From Sphaerisporangium melleum (GTDB lineage Bacteria > Actinomycetota > Actinomycetes > Streptosporangiales > Streptosporangiaceae): a stretch of DNA of 64,000 nt. Below the pieces are notes generated by a model. The model worked only from the letters and a program-made list of their open reading frames with translations, ran no database searches and was not told the DNA's origin. Shown piece after piece: positions 49,867 through 61,542 of this stretch (the stretch's first letter is position 1; the number at the start of each line of letters is the position of its first letter). The position numbers were made by a program, and so were the translations under genes. Location of the stretch: NCBI RefSeq assembly GCF_014646695.1, contig NZ_BMNT01000004.1:197127-261126 (forward strand), read 5' to 3'.

Positions 49867-50808
49867 ATGACAGTCGTCTCCGACCGTACGACTCCGCCGT
49901 CCCCGCGGCCGGACCTCGAACCAGAGCCCAAGAGCAACTTCGAGCGCGTCCTGCTCGTCGTCTTCGTGACCCTTCCGTTCCTCGCGCTGGTCGCCGCCGT
50001 CCCGATGGCCTGGGGCAGCTTCCTGAACTGGAGCGACGTCGCGATCACCGCCGTCTTCTACGTGTTCACCGGGCTCGGCGTGACGGTCGGCCTGCACCGG
50101 TACTTCACGCACGGCTCCTTCAAGGCGAACCGGCCCCTCAAGATCGTGCTGGCCATCGCCGGCAGCATGTCGCTGGAGATGGGCGTCATCGACTGGGTGG
50201 CCACCCACCGCCGGCACCACAAGTACTCCGACAAGGAGGGCGACCCGCACTCGCCGTGGCGCTTCGGCAACGACTGGAAGGCGCTGACCAAGGGCCTGCT
50301 GTTCGCCCACATCGGCTGGATGTTCTCCAGCGAGCGCACCAACCGGGAGCGCTTCGCCAAGGACCTGATGAACGACAAGGACGTCTACCGCATCCACCAG
50401 CTGTTCCCGTGGCTGGTCTTCGCCTCGCTGGCGCTGCCGGCGGTCATCGGCGGCCTGGTGACCTGGTCGATCACCGGCGCGCTGACCGCGTTCTTCTGGG
50501 GGAGCCTGGTGCGCATCGCCCTGCTCCACCACGTCACCTGGTCGATCAACTCGGTCTGCCACGTCTTCGGCGATGAGACCTTCGAGGTGCGCGACAAGTC
50601 CCGCAACGTGTGGTGGCTCGCCATCCCGTCCTTCGGTGAGTCCTGGCACAACCTGCACCACTCCGACCCGACGGCGGCCCGTCACGGCGCGCTCAAGGGG
50701 CAGGTCGACCCGAGCGCCCGCGTCATCCGCTGGTTCGAGCAGGCCGGCTGGGCGACCGACGTCCGGTGGCCGACCCCCGAGCGCCTGGCGGCGAAGCGGC
50801 TTGGCTGA
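49867..50808 (+). CDS. acyl-CoA/acyl-lipid desaturase (delta-9 type)
   Basis: The 313-residue membrane di-iron enzyme puts a double bond into fatty acyl chains. All three histidine boxes are present: GLHRYFTHGSF near residue 76, HRRHHKYSD near 115 and WHNLHHSDPT near 259. Hydrophobic segments lie near residues 27-50, 55-75 and 175-215. It is followed in the same direction by a TetR gene that probably controls it, as in other actinobacteria at this chromosomal place. It adjusts membrane fluidity. Confidence 0.95.
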   Translation: MTVVSDRTTPPSPRPDLEPEPKSNFERVLLVVFVTLPFLALVAAVPMAWGSFLNWSDVAITAVFYVFTGLGVTVGLHRYFTHGSFKANRPLKIVLAIAGSMSLEMGVIDWVATHRRHHKYSDKEGDPHSPWRFGNDWKALTKGLLFAHIGWMFSSERTNRERFAKDLMNDKDVYRIHQLFPWLVFASLALPAVIGGLVTWSITGALTAFFWGSLVRIALLHHVTWSINSVCHVFGDETFEVRDKSRNVWWLAIPSFGESWHNLHHSDPTAARHGALKGQVDPSARVIRWFEQAGWATDVRWPTPERLAAKRLG

Positions 50809-50965
50809 CCCAGCCCCCGTGTCGGGCCGCCCGGCGGCGGCCCGATCCCTCATCCCGGCCCCGGCCCCGGCACCCCCCGCGTCCGTGACCGCCACCCCTT
50901 CCGCCCCCTCCAGGAGGCGGGCATCGGTTGCGGTCGCCCCGGCTCGACCGGCCATCATGGAACCC

Positions 50966-52081
50966 ATGACCGAACCCCGCTCGCGCGTGCGCATGTCCGG
51001 CAAGGAGCGCAGGGAGCAGCTGATCCGGGTCAGCCGCACCCTGTTCGCGGAGAAGGGGTTCGACGGCACGTCCATCGAAGAGATCGCGGCCAGCGCCAGG
51101 GTCTCCAAGCCGGTCGTCTACGAGCACTTCGGCGGTAAGGAGGGCATCTACGCCGTCGTCGTCGACCGCGAGATGCAGCGGCTGCTCAGCCTGGTGGCCG
51201 TGGCGCTCAACGCCGGCCACCCGCGGGTGCGCCTCGAACGCGCCGCGCTCGCTCTGCTGCAGTACGTCGAGGAGTCCAGCGAGGGCTTCCGCATCCTGGT
51301 GCGCGACTCGCACGCGGCCTCCGGTACGGGAACGTTCGCCAGCCTGATCAGCGACATCGCCAGCCAGGTCGAGGACGTCCTGGCCGACCAGTTCGCCGAT
51401 CGGGGGTACGCGCCCACTCTCGCCCCGATGTACGCCCAGATGCTGGTCGGCATGGTCGCCCTCACCGGCCAGTGGTGGCTGGACGCGCGCAAGCCCGACC
51501 GCGAGGAGGTGGCCGCCCACCTGGTCAACCTCGCCTGGAACGGCCTCACCGGCCTGGAGTCGCGTCCCACGCTCACCGCCGCCTCCGTCCGCGGCATCGC
51601 CGCAGGTCCCGGCCTCCCCGCGGTGGCCGAGCTGCGCGGCCCCGCCCGGCCGACCGAGAAGGAGCTGCGCGACCTGGAGAAGCTCCGGGAGAAGGAGCTC
51701 AAGGAGCAGGAGAAGATCAGGATCCGCGAGGCGCGCGAGCAGGAGAAGGCCCGCGCCCGTGACCAGCGCGAGCAGGAGAAGCTGCGCCGCGAGGAGGAGA
51801 AGCTCCTGGCCCGCGAGCAGCGGGAGCGGGAGAAGCTGCGCGCCCAGGAGGCCAAACTGGCCGAGGAACGGGCCAGGCAGGCTCAGCGGGAGGCCGCGCG
51901 CCGGGCCAAGCTCGCCGCCGAACGGGCCGAGCGCGCACAGCGTGCCGCCGGCCGGGTCGAGCGGGTCGAGCGCATCGAGTCGGTCGAACGGGTGCCATTG
52001 TCCGAGCCCGCCGCGCATATCGAGCTGCTGCAGGGGCAAGATGTCCACGTCACCGAGCATTCGCCTGGTGACGACTCCTAG
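50966..52081 (+). CDS. TetR-family regulator with a long charged coiled-coil tail
   Basis: The 371-residue protein has an N-terminal helix-turn-helix ([20 protein letters not shown], then [20 protein letters not shown]) and an ordinary TetR ligand domain to about residue 215. A tail of about 110 residues follows, made almost only of Glu, Arg, Lys, Gln and Ala ([20 protein letters not shown] and similar). This should be a long single helix or coiled coil. ATG 50966 fits homology; ATG 50957 is also in frame. It lies downstream of the desaturase. TetR proteins at this locus control fatty-acid desaturation in relatives. The tail is unusual for the family. Confidence 0.92.
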   Translation: MTEPRSRVRMSGKERREQLIRVSRTLFAEKGFDGTSIEEIAASARVSKPVVYEHFGGKEGIYAVVVDREMQRLLSLVAVALNAGHPRVRLERAALALLQYVEESSEGFRILVRDSHAASGTGTFASLISDIASQVEDVLADQFADRGYAPTLAPMYAQMLVGMVALTGQWWLDARKPDREEVAAHLVNLAWNGLTGLESRPTLTAASVRGIAAGPGLPAVAELRGPARPTEKELRDLEKLREKELKEQEKIRIREAREQEKARARDQREQEKLRREEEKLLAREQREREKLRAQEAKLAEERARQAQREAARRAKLAAERAERAQRAAGRVERVERIESVERVPLSEPAAHIELLQGQDVHVTEHSPGDDS

Positions 52082-52115
52082 CGGCGGGCCAAGTAAAAAC
52101 CGTCGTTGCGGAAAA

Positions 52116-52137
52116 GTTAACGTTCCGTTCAAGCGAG
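52116..52137 (+). promoter_or_regulatory. candidate PHO box upstream of ppk
   Basis: GTTAACGTTCC and GTTCAAGCGAG are adjacent 11-base direct repeats that both begin with the GTT(C/A)A core of actinobacterial PhoP boxes. They end 17 bases before the ppk ATG. Control of ppk by PhoP under phosphate limitation is known in Streptomyces. Confidence 0.6.
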
Positions 52138-52154
52138 TAGGGCATTTTGGACAT

Positions 52155-54240
<2,086 letters not shown>

Positions 54241-54248
<8 letters not shown>

Positions 54249-55134
54249 GGCCCGTGCCCACGCCGGGGACCTCATCAGGGCGGCCGGGGCCGTCGTGTGG
54301 CGCGGCGACCCCGACGCGCCCGAGATCGCGGTGATCCACCGGCCCAAGTACGACGACTGGTCGCTGCCCAAGGGCAAGCTCAAGCAGGGGGAGCACGCGG
54401 TCACCGCGGCGCTGCGCGAGGTCGCCGAGGAGGTCGGCACGAGCGTCCGGCTGGGCCGCCGGCTCCCCTCCGTCCACTACCTGAAGGACGGGCGGCTCAA
54501 GCGCGTCGACTACTGGGCGGCCAAGGTGGTCGCCGAGATCGCCCGCGACCCCACCGACGAGGTGGACCGGCTGGAGTGGCTGCCGGTGGACCGCGCCCGC
54601 GGCCTGCTCACCTACGAGTGGGACGCCGGGCTGCTCACCGCCCTCACCGCGACGCCACCGGACACCACTCCGCTGGTCATGGTCAGGCACGCCTACGCGG
54701 GCTCGCGCCAGGCCTGGGAGGGTGACGACGACCTGCGGCCGCTGGACGGCGAGGGCGAGGCCCAGGCCAGGGCCATCTGCGAGATCCTGTACGGCTACCG
54801 GCCGGCCGCGCTGATCAGCTCGCCGAGCAGGCGGTGCGTGCAGACGCTCCTGCCGTACGCCGCCCGGCAGGCGGTGCCCATCCGTACCGAGAACGTGCTC
54901 AGCGAGAGCGGCTTCGACCGGTCACTGTCCCTGAAGGTCACCATGTCACTGCTGGACGAGGGCACGCCCACGGCACTGTGCAGCCACGGCAAGGTGCTGC
55001 CCGATCTGCTCGGCGCGCTGTTCGAGCGCCGCTCGGACACCGGGCCGCAGGATCCTCGCCTGCGCAAGGGCGCCCTGGCGGTGCTGCACCACACCGCCGG
55101 CCGCGTGGTGGCCGTCGACCGCTACACCACCTGA
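54241..55134 (+). CDS. NUDIX hydrolase fused to a histidine-phosphatase domain (MutT1-like)
   Basis: The 297-residue protein has an N-terminal NUDIX domain with the box [22 protein letters not shown] at about residues 45-66 (quoted in two parts: [10 protein letters not shown] and [12 protein letters not shown]). A C-terminal SixA/phosphoglycerate-mutase-like domain has [16 protein letters not shown] near residue 143 and [11 protein letters not shown] near 244. The same fusion is known in mycobacterial MutT1, which cleans 8-oxo-dGTP and diadenosine polyphosphates. ATG 54241 overlaps the ppk stop, linking it with polyphosphate or nucleotide metabolism. Confidence 0.93.
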
Positions 55135-55155
55135 CGCGCTCCCCCTGACGTATTA

Positions 55156-55210
55156 GGCCCCTCGGGAAGCCGGGGGCCGCCCGCGGCGAGCCGGGGAACG
55201 CCGGGCGGGC
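55156..55210. terminator. hairpin region between convergent genes
   Basis: GGCCCC (55156-55161) pairs with GGGGCC (55173-55178). A longer imperfect stem of GCCCGCGGCG with CGCCGGGCGGGC follows to about 55210. The region separates the convergent NUDIX and CHAD genes. Confidence 0.45.
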
Positions 55211-56706
55211 TATGTGCTGCCACCCGTGGCCTGCGCCCAGACCTGCGGGAAGGCGTCGCGGGAGCGTTCGGCCGCGGCACGCTCGACGCCGAGCAGCACT
55301 CCGTAGGTGAAGGTGTCCTCGCCGGCCTCGCGCGCCTGCCGGGTCTCCTCCAGCAGGATGTGCTGGGCCACGACGCCGTCCAGGTAGATCCCGAGCGTCT
55401 CCTGGACGCTCTTGGCTCGCTTGGCCAGGTCGGACGCCGTATCGCCGAGGAGCGGCTTGAGCGCGTCCGCGGTGTACCTCGCCCGCTTGGCCGCCTTGCG
55501 GATGTCGTGCATGGCCACCTCGCGCTGCTCGGCGTCCTCGATGGCCTGGGCCTCGTCGTACTTCTTCAGCACCCGCCGCCAGGACTTGCCGGCCACCTTG
55601 GCGAGCGTCGTGTCGGCCTTCTTCCCGGCGAGCGGAGTGAGCGGCGGTTTGGCGACCATGGTGTCCAGCCGGTCGAGCAGGGCGAAGTACCGCTCGCCCT
55701 TCATCGCCTCGAAGGCACGGGCCAGCGCCTCGCCCTCACGGCGCTCCAGATCCTCGCCGAGCCGGGCCCGCACCGGGCCGACGACCAGCTCGGGGTCCAG
55801 TCCGTCCAGCAGCCGGGCGAACCGGTCGCGGATCACCTCCAGGTCGCGGACCTCGCCGAGCACGCCGGCGATCCATTTCAGCTCCTCCTGCACGCCCTCG
55901 GTCTCGGTCACCACGTCGGAGAACGACTGGAGCGCGCTGCGCATGCGGCGGCTCGCGACCCGCATCTGGTGGACGGCGTCCTCCTCCACCTGCCGCACCC
56001 GCGGGTCCTGGGCGAGCAGGGCGGTGAGCTGCGATCGCAGATAGCCGACCACGACCGCGCCGGCGGTGCCCTCCTCGAGCTCGGTGAGCACCGGGACGGG
56101 GATGCGGTCGCCGAGGAGGCGGGCGAGTTTGCTCTGCGTGCCGGCCGGGGCGGCGCCGGCCTTGCGCAGCACCTTGCCCGCCCGCTTGAGCAGGCTCTCG
56201 TCGCCGCCGGTCAGCTCGGCCTCGACCTCGCGCCAGCGTTCGACGTGACGGTCCTCGCCGAAGGCCGTGGTGAACACCGTCCCCTTCACGTTGTCGTCGA
56301 CGACCTCCAGCAACTGCCGGCCGTCGGCGTCCCGGACGCTGACCGGTTTGCGCAGCGTCTCCAGCTCCGCCACCGGGATCAGCGGCTCGCCCCGGGTCAC
56401 CGCGAGCACCAGGTCGGACAGGCGGCGCGGCACGATCTTCGCGCTGCGGGTCAGCGGGTGGGTGACCTCGTTGCGCACGCCCTTGGCCTTGGGCAGCTTC
56501 AGATGCCATCCGGCGTCGTGGCCGCCGCGCCGCCGGCGCAGGGTGATCCCCCGGGCGGCCAGGCGCAGGTCGGCCGTGTCGAAGTAGACGGCGACCAGTT
56601 TCTCCGGCAGCAACTCGACGGCCTCGGCGCAGCCGGGCAGGCCGCCGAGATCCGGGGTCGCGAAGTCCGGCGGCACGTCGAACTTGTCCTCGATTTCGAG
56701 CGCCAT
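55210..56706 (-). CDS. CYTH-CHAD domain protein
   Basis: The 498-residue protein starts with a CYTH domain (MALEIEDKFDVPPDF, carrying ExExK-like IEDKF; AVYFDTADLRLAARGITLRR near residue 50). A CHAD domain follows from about residue 215, with VHQMRVASRRMRSALQSFSD near 258 and MHDIRKAAKRARYTADALKP near 400. CHAD domains bind polyphosphate and CYTH domains bind or cleave triphosphates. Placement next to ppk agrees with a polyphosphate-linked role. ATG 56706 is the family start. Confidence 0.93.
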   Translation of the reverse strand: MALEIEDKFDVPPDFATPDLGGLPGCAEAVELLPEKLVAVYFDTADLRLAARGITLRRRRGGHDAGWHLKLPKAKGVRNEVTHPLTRSAKIVPRRLSDLVLAVTRGEPLIPVAELETLRKPVSVRDADGRQLLEVVDDNVKGTVFTTAFGEDRHVERWREVEAELTGGDESLLKRAGKVLRKAGAAPAGTQSKLARLLGDRIPVPVLTELEEGTAGAVVVGYLRSQLTALLAQDPRVRQVEEDAVHQMRVASRRMRSALQSFSDVVTETEGVQEELKWIAGVLGEVRDLEVIRDRFARLLDGLDPELVVGPVRARLGEDLERREGEALARAFEAMKGERYFALLDRLDTMVAKPPLTPLAGKKADTTLAKVAGKSWRRVLKKYDEAQAIEDAEQREVAMHDIRKAAKRARYTADALKPLLGDTASDLAKRAKSVQETLGIYLDGVVAQHILLEETRQAREAGEDTFTYGVLLGVERAAAERSRDAFPQVWAQATGGST

Positions 56707-56799
56707 GCTCACCTCGCAAGTCAGCCTCGTACGGCCATTACCCCCTTTTTTCACCTTAATCGCGAAAGATCGGACAGCGGCCGCCCACCCGGGTGTGGG

Positions 56800-57582
56800 C
56801 TACGCCACAGGGGTGCGGGCGACGACGAAAATCCGGCGGAACGGGAAGAGCGTGCCGTACGGCCGGCGCGGATACGCCTCGGCCAGCATCCGCGCACACT
56901 CGGCGAGGAACGCCGCCCGCCTGGCCGGATCGGCACCGATGCGGTCGAGTATCGGCCGCAGCGCGGTGCCCATGATCCAGTTGAGCACGGCGTCCTCCCC
57001 GGCCAGTACGTGGACGTAGGTCGTCTCCCAGGCGTCGACCTCGCAGCCGAGCCCGGCCAGCAGCGCCAGGTAGTCCTCCGGGTCGCCCACCGGCGCGTAC
57101 CGCGCGAGGTCGCCGAGCTCGTCCCGCCAGGCGTCACTCGCGCACAATTGCCGGACCAGCCGATGGCTCGGCGCGTCGAAGTTGCCGGGGACCTGGAACG
57201 CCAGCCAGCCTCCCGGGCGCAGCGCGCTCTCGGCCCAGCGCGCCAGCAGCTCGCGGTGCTCGGGCACCCACTGCAGCAGCGCGTTGGAGACGATCACGTC
57301 CACCGGGCGCTCGGGCCGCCAGGAGCGGACGTCGCCCACCGTGAACGTCACCGGCCCGTCCGGCGCCCTGTCGATCATGGCGGGCGAGGAGTCGACCCCG
57401 TGGACGCGGGCGTCCGGCCAGCGCTCGGCCAGCGTCGCGGTCAGCTCGCCGCTGCCGCAGCCGAGGTCCACGACGTACTCGGGGCTCTCGGCGCGGACGC
57501 GGGAGATCAGCTCGAAGAAGGGACGTGCCCGCTCGCCGGCGTAGCGGCCGTAGACGACGGGGTCCCAGATATCTCTTGACAT
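56800..57582 (-). CDS. trans-aconitate-2-methyltransferase-like SAM methyltransferase
   Basis: The 260-residue protein has DIWDPVVYGRYAGERARPFF at its start, the SAM motif VVDLGCGSGELTATLAERWP near residues 37-56, and SNALLQWVPEHRELLARWAE near 98. This matches Tam-type enzymes, which methylate trans-aconitate. ATG 57582 lies inside the left arm of a long MarR-type palindrome, so the gene is probably leaderless and blocked directly by the divergent MarR protein. Confidence 0.88.
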   Translation of the reverse strand: MSRDIWDPVVYGRYAGERARPFFELISRVRAESPEYVVDLGCGSGELTATLAERWPDARVHGVDSSPAMIDRAPDGPVTFTVGDVRSWRPERPVDVIVSNALLQWVPEHRELLARWAESALRPGGWLAFQVPGNFDAPSHRLVRQLCASDAWRDELGDLARYAPVGDPEDYLALLAGLGCEVDAWETTYVHVLAGEDAVLNWIMGTALRPILDRIGADPARRAAFLAECARMLAEAYPRRPYGTLFPFRRIFVVARTPVA

Positions 57583-57623
57583 CGAGATACTTTTAGCCGA
57601 CCAGATCTCTCGATGTCAAGAGA
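57572..57623. promoter_or_regulatory. large MarR operator between the methyltransferase and marR genes
   Basis: TCTCTTGACATCGAGA (57572-57587) and its perfect inverted copy TCTCGATGTCAAGAGA (57608-57623) are 20 bases apart. Each arm contains a TTGACATCGAGA-type half-palindrome of the kind seen at MarR promoters. The left arm covers the methyltransferase start codon. The right arm ends 2 bases before a TAGACT -10 box (57626-57631) for marR. Confidence 0.8.
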
Positions 57624-57637
57624 GATAGACTCTGCCC

Positions 57638-58444
57638 ATGACGACGCGCCGGAGCGAGCGGGCCGCCGAACGGCCCGCCACAGACGTCCCCGAAGGCCGG
57701 GAAATGTCCGCCGCGAGCCCCGAAGATCCCGCCGCGGGTCACCCGGGCGGCGGCGAGCACGACGCGTCCGCACTAGACCACCATCGGGGTGCCGGCCCTG
57801 GGCCGGCCAGCGGACCCGGCGCAGGCGAGCACGGCGCCGCTACCGGCAGGCTCGACGCGAACGGCACCGCCGATGAAGGTCCCGGCGCTGACGCAGGCGA
57901 GCACGACGCCGCCGGAGGCCGCCGCACGGACGGTGAGCCGGTCAGGGACGAGGTGGACCAGCTCGTCCTGTCCTGGCGGCAGGAGCGCCCGGACCTCGAC
58001 GTGTCGCCGCTGGAGGTGCTGAGCCGGGTGTCCCGCCTGGCCCGCCACCTCGACCGCGCCCGCCGGGCGTCGTTCGCCGAGCACGGCCTGGAGCCGTGGG
58101 AGTTCGACGTGCTCACCACCCTGCGCCGGTCCGGCCCGCCCTACGAGCTCAGCCCGGGGGCGCTGCTGCGCGCCACCCTGGTCACCTCGGGCACGATGAC
58201 CAACCGCATCGACCGGCTGGCCGCCGCCCGGCTGGTGCGCCGCCGCCCCGACCCCGAAGACCGGCGCGGCGTGCTGGTCTCGCTCACCGACCAGGGACGG
58301 GCGCGCGTCGACGAGGCGTTCGCCGATCTGCTCCGCCGCGAGCGCGAGCTGCTCGCCGGGCTGGCCCCCACCGACCGCGCCACCCTGGCCGCCCTGCTGC
58401 GCACCATCCTCGTCCCCTTCGACACCGCCCACACCCCCACCTGA
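57638..58444 (+). CDS. MarR-family regulator with a low-complexity N-terminal extension
   Basis: The 268-residue protein has a full MarR domain from about residue 105: LEVLSRVSRLARHLDRARRA, then HGLEPWEFDVLTTLRRSG, winged helix LVTSGTMTNRIDRLAAARLV and RRPDPEDRRGVLVSLTDQGR. The first 100 residues are Gly/Ala/Asp-rich with the unit GEHDA repeated three times. ATG 57638 lies 6 bases after TAGACT, so it is probably leaderless. It is divergent from the Tam-like gene across the palindromic operator and should repress both. The ligand is unknown. Confidence 0.92.
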   Translation: MTTRRSERAAERPATDVPEGREMSAASPEDPAAGHPGGGEHDASALDHHRGAGPGPASGPGAGEHGAATGRLDANGTADEGPGADAGEHDAAGGRRTDGEPVRDEVDQLVLSWRQERPDLDVSPLEVLSRVSRLARHLDRARRASFAEHGLEPWEFDVLTTLRRSGPPYELSPGALLRATLVTSGTMTNRIDRLAAARLVRRRPDPEDRRGVLVSLTDQGRARVDEAFADLLRRERELLAGLAPTDRATLAALLRTILVPFDTAHTPT

Positions 58445-58470
58445 CCTGGTCCCGCGAAGGGGCGGACGGG

Positions 58471-60294
58471 TCACTCGCCGAGTTTGTCGGCGAGGTCCAT
58501 CCATTCCAGCTCGATGGTCTCCTTCTGCGACTGGAGGTCCTTGAGCTCGGCGTCCAGCGTGGCGAGCCGGCCGTAGTCGGCGGCGGCATCCGCCATGGCG
58601 GCGTGCAGCACCGTCTCCCGCTCGCTGATCCTGTCGAGCTGGCGTTCCAGCCTGCCGAGGTCCTTGCGCAGCTCGCGCAGTTCCTTGGCGGAGAGCGCCG
58701 GCGCCGCCGTGCCCTCCGCCTCGGCGGCCGGGGCGGAGGCGCCGTCCTGCGGGCGGGTGGCCGCCGGAGCCGAGCCGGCCCGCGCGGTCACGGCGGTGCC
58801 GGACGCGCGCCGCTGGAGGTACTCGTCGACGCCTCCGGGCAGCAGGGACAGCCCGCCGTCGCCGAGCAGCGCCACACACCGATCGGTCACCCGCTCCAGG
58901 AAGTAGCGGTCGTGGCTGACCAGCACCAGCGTGCCCGGCCAGGCGTCGAGCAGGTCCTCCAGCTCGTTCAGCGTCTCGATGTCGAGGTCGTTGGTCGGCT
59001 CGTCCAGCAGCAGCACGTTCGGGTCGTCCATGAGCAGCCGCAGCAGTTGCAGCCGCCGCCGCTCGCCGCCGGACAGGTCGCCGACGACCTTCCACTGCGC
59101 CTCGCCACGGAAGCCCAGACGCTCCAGCAGTTGCGAGGCCGTCCACTCGCGCTTGCCGACCTGGATGAACTTGCGGACCTCCTCGACGGTCTCCAGCACC
59201 CGGCGCCCGGGGTCGAGCTCGGTCAGCTCCTGCGAAAGGTACGCCAGGCGCACCGTCTTGCCGCGGACGACCTTGCCCGAGTCGGGCTGAACCCCATCGC
59301 CGAGCAGCCGCAGCACCGACGACTTGCCCGAGCCGTTCACCCCGATCAGGCCGACGCGGTCACCCGGCCCGAACTGCCAGGTGCAGTCGTCCAGCACCAG
59401 CGGCCCCTCGCCGGGACCCCCGGCGTGCAGGGTGACGCGCTCCAGGTCGTACACGGTCCTGCCGAGCCGCGCGGCGGCGAACTTCACCAGCTCGACCGAG
59501 TCGCGGGCCGGCGGCTCGTTCGCGATGAGCGCCTGCGCGGCCTCGATGCGGAACTTGGGCTTGGACGTGCGCGCGGGCGGGCCGCGGCGCAGCCAGGCGA
59601 TCTCTTTGCGCATGAGGTTCTGCCGGCGGTCCTCGGCCGCCTGGGCGATGCGCGCCCGCTCGGCCTTGGCCAGGACGTACGCGGCGTACCCGCCCTCGTA
59701 GCGCTGGACGGTGCCGTCCACGACCTCCCAGGTGCGGGTGGACACGGCGTCCAGGAACCACCGGTCGTGCGTGACGACGAGCAGCGCCGAACGGCGCTGG
59801 ATCAGGTGGCCGGCCAGCCAGGCGATCGCCTCGATGTCGAGGTGGTTGGTGGGCTCGTCCAGGATGACCAGGTCGTGCTCCTCGATGAGCAGCCGGGCCA
59901 GGGCCGTGCGCCGCCGCTCGCCACCGGACAGCTCGCCCGCCCGCGCGGACAAGTCGAGGTCGCCGATGAGGTTGGCGAGGATCTCCCTCGTGGCCTGGTC
60001 ACCGGCCCACTCGTGCTCGGCGCGCTCGCCCAGCACGACCTCCCGCACGGTCAGCGCGGGGTCGAGGTCGTCACGCTGGGACAGAAAGCCGATGCGCAGC
60101 CCGCGGTTGTGCGTCACGCGGCCGGAGTCGGGCTTGATCGCGGCGGCGATCACCGAGATCAGCGTCGTCTTCCCGTCGCCGTTGCGTCCCACGACGCCGA
60201 TGCGGTCGCCCGCTTCGATGCCGAGGGAGACCTCGCCGAGCAGCGGCTTGGGGCCGTAGGCGTGGGAGACCGATTCGAGGTTCACCAGATTCAT
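58471..60294 (-). CDS. ABC-F family ATPase (Uup-like)
   Basis: The 607-residue protein has two ABC domains and no membrane part. Walker A1 is GRNGDGKTT near residue 36 (Asp where Ser is usual) with LSGGERRR near 122. Walker A2 is GVNGSGKSS near 320 with signature LSGGERRR near 408. An interdomain linker lies near 210-250, and a C-terminal coiled coil (LRELRKDLGRLERQLDRISE) is typical of Uup. ABC-F proteins act on ribosomes or, for Uup, on DNA transposition and ribosome assembly. It lies 55 bases downstream of ispE. Confidence 0.94.
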   Translation of the reverse strand: MNLVNLESVSHAYGPKPLLGEVSLGIEAGDRIGVVGRNGDGKTTLISVIAAAIKPDSGRVTHNRGLRIGFLSQRDDLDPALTVREVVLGERAEHEWAGDQATREILANLIGDLDLSARAGELSGGERRRTALARLLIEEHDLVILDEPTNHLDIEAIAWLAGHLIQRRSALLVVTHDRWFLDAVSTRTWEVVDGTVQRYEGGYAAYVLAKAERARIAQAAEDRRQNLMRKEIAWLRRGPPARTSKPKFRIEAAQALIANEPPARDSVELVKFAAARLGRTVYDLERVTLHAGGPGEGPLVLDDCTWQFGPGDRVGLIGVNGSGKSSVLRLLGDGVQPDSGKVVRGKTVRLAYLSQELTELDPGRRVLETVEEVRKFIQVGKREWTASQLLERLGFRGEAQWKVVGDLSGGERRRLQLLRLLMDDPNVLLLDEPTNDLDIETLNELEDLLDAWPGTLVLVSHDRYFLERVTDRCVALLGDGGLSLLPGGVDEYLQRRASGTAVTARAGSAPAATRPQDGASAPAAEAEGTAAPALSAKELRELRKDLGRLERQLDRISERETVLHAAMADAAADYGRLATLDAELKDLQSQKETIELEWMDLADKLGE

Positions 60295-60349
60295 CGTTCG
60301 TAAAGCCTATCCGCGCCCCGCCTCCCGCCGTACCGCCGGTCGCGGGACG

Positions 60350-61303
60350 TCAGCCGGCGACGATCTCGGCGCCCGGGACGGGGCCGTGCGCGGTGACGGT
60401 CGCGCGGCAGACGTCCGCGTCCCGCAGAGCGGCGGCCAGGTCGGCCGCGTGGGCGGGCGACTCGGCGAGGAAGGCGCAGGTGGGGCCGGAGCCGGACACG
60501 AGGGCGCCGAGCGCGCCGTGCTCGCGGCCCGCGGCCAGGGTGCGCTCGAGCGACGGGCGCAGCATCAGCGCGGCCGGTTGCAGGTCGTTCACCAGTGCCA
60601 CGCCGAGCGCCTTGGCGTCCCCGGCTGCGAGCGCGGCCATCAGCGCCTCGTCGGCGCGCGGCCAGGCGACCGGCTCGCCGGTGCTCTCGCGCAGCCGGTC
60701 GCACTCGCCGTACACGGCGGGAGTGGACAGGCCGCCGTCGGCGAGCGCGAACACCCAGTGGAACTCGCCGCCGACCGGGACCGGCGCGAGCCGCTCGCCG
60801 CGGCCGGTGCCGACGGCGGTGCCGCCGAACAGGGCGAACGGCACGTCGCTGCCGAGGCCGGCGCCGATGTCCAGCAGCTCCCGCCGGTCCAGGCGAAGGC
60901 CCCAGAGCTCGTCGCACGCCACGAGCGCGGCGGCGGCGTCGGCACTGCCACCCGCCATGCCGCCGGCGACCGGGATGGCCTTGCGGACGGCGAGGTGCAC
61001 GGCCACCGGCCGTCCGGCCCGCTCCGCCAGCGCCAGGGCGGCCCGTACCGCCAGGTTGTCCCCGTCGAGGGGCACCTGGCCCGCGGAGTCGCCCTCGACG
61101 CTCACCGTGACCGTGGCCGTACCGGAGACGACGGCCGGGCCCGCGCCGGGCGGCACGCCGACCGGAACCGAGGCCGTGACCTCGTCGAACAGCGAGACGG
61201 CGTGGAAGACGTTCACCAGGTCGTGGTAGCCGTCGTCACGGCGCGGCCCCACGGAGAGCTGGAGGTTCACCTTGGCGGGCACCCGGACGGTCACGGCGGT
61301 CAC
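60350..61303 (-). CDS. ispE: 4-diphosphocytidyl-2-C-methyl-D-erythritol kinase
   Basis: IspE phosphorylates CDP-methylerythritol in the non-mevalonate isoprenoid pathway. The 317-residue GHMP kinase has RVPAKVNLQLSVGPRRDDGY near residue 6, the ATP-binding glycine loop IPVAGGMAGGSADAAAALVA near 104, and SGSGPTCAFLAE near 270. GTG 61303 was chosen because homology starts there; GTG 61294 is also possible. It lies next to rsmA in the usual order, separated by the cupin gene. Confidence 0.95.
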   Translation of the reverse strand: MTAVTVRVPAKVNLQLSVGPRRDDGYHDLVNVFHAVSLFDEVTASVPVGVPPGAGPAVVSGTATVTVSVEGDSAGQVPLDGDNLAVRAALALAERAGRPVAVHLAVRKAIPVAGGMAGGSADAAAALVACDELWGLRLDRRELLDIGAGLGSDVPFALFGGTAVGTGRGERLAPVPVGGEFHWVFALADGGLSTPAVYGECDRLRESTGEPVAWPRADEALMAALAAGDAKALGVALVNDLQPAALMLRPSLERTLAAGREHGALGALVSGSGPTCAFLAESPAHAADLAAALRDADVCRATVTAHGPVPGAEIVAG

Positions 61304-61542
61304 GGGATCCGATCGTAACGCCCACGCCGCCGCCCTCCGGCCGCCGGCCAGAGCATCGACTTCGGCGCCGCCGGCACCGGCCGGCGCGAGGTCCCGTCCA
61401 TCCCGGCCCACTCGACACTCGGCCCGAAGTCTGCGGTTCTGCGGCGTGATCATCGCCACATCAGCCAGGACATCTGGGCGGTTTCAACACGTTGGTCGTA
61501 GGTTGATGACCTTGACAGACGTCATCAACGAGAGTGAACAAG

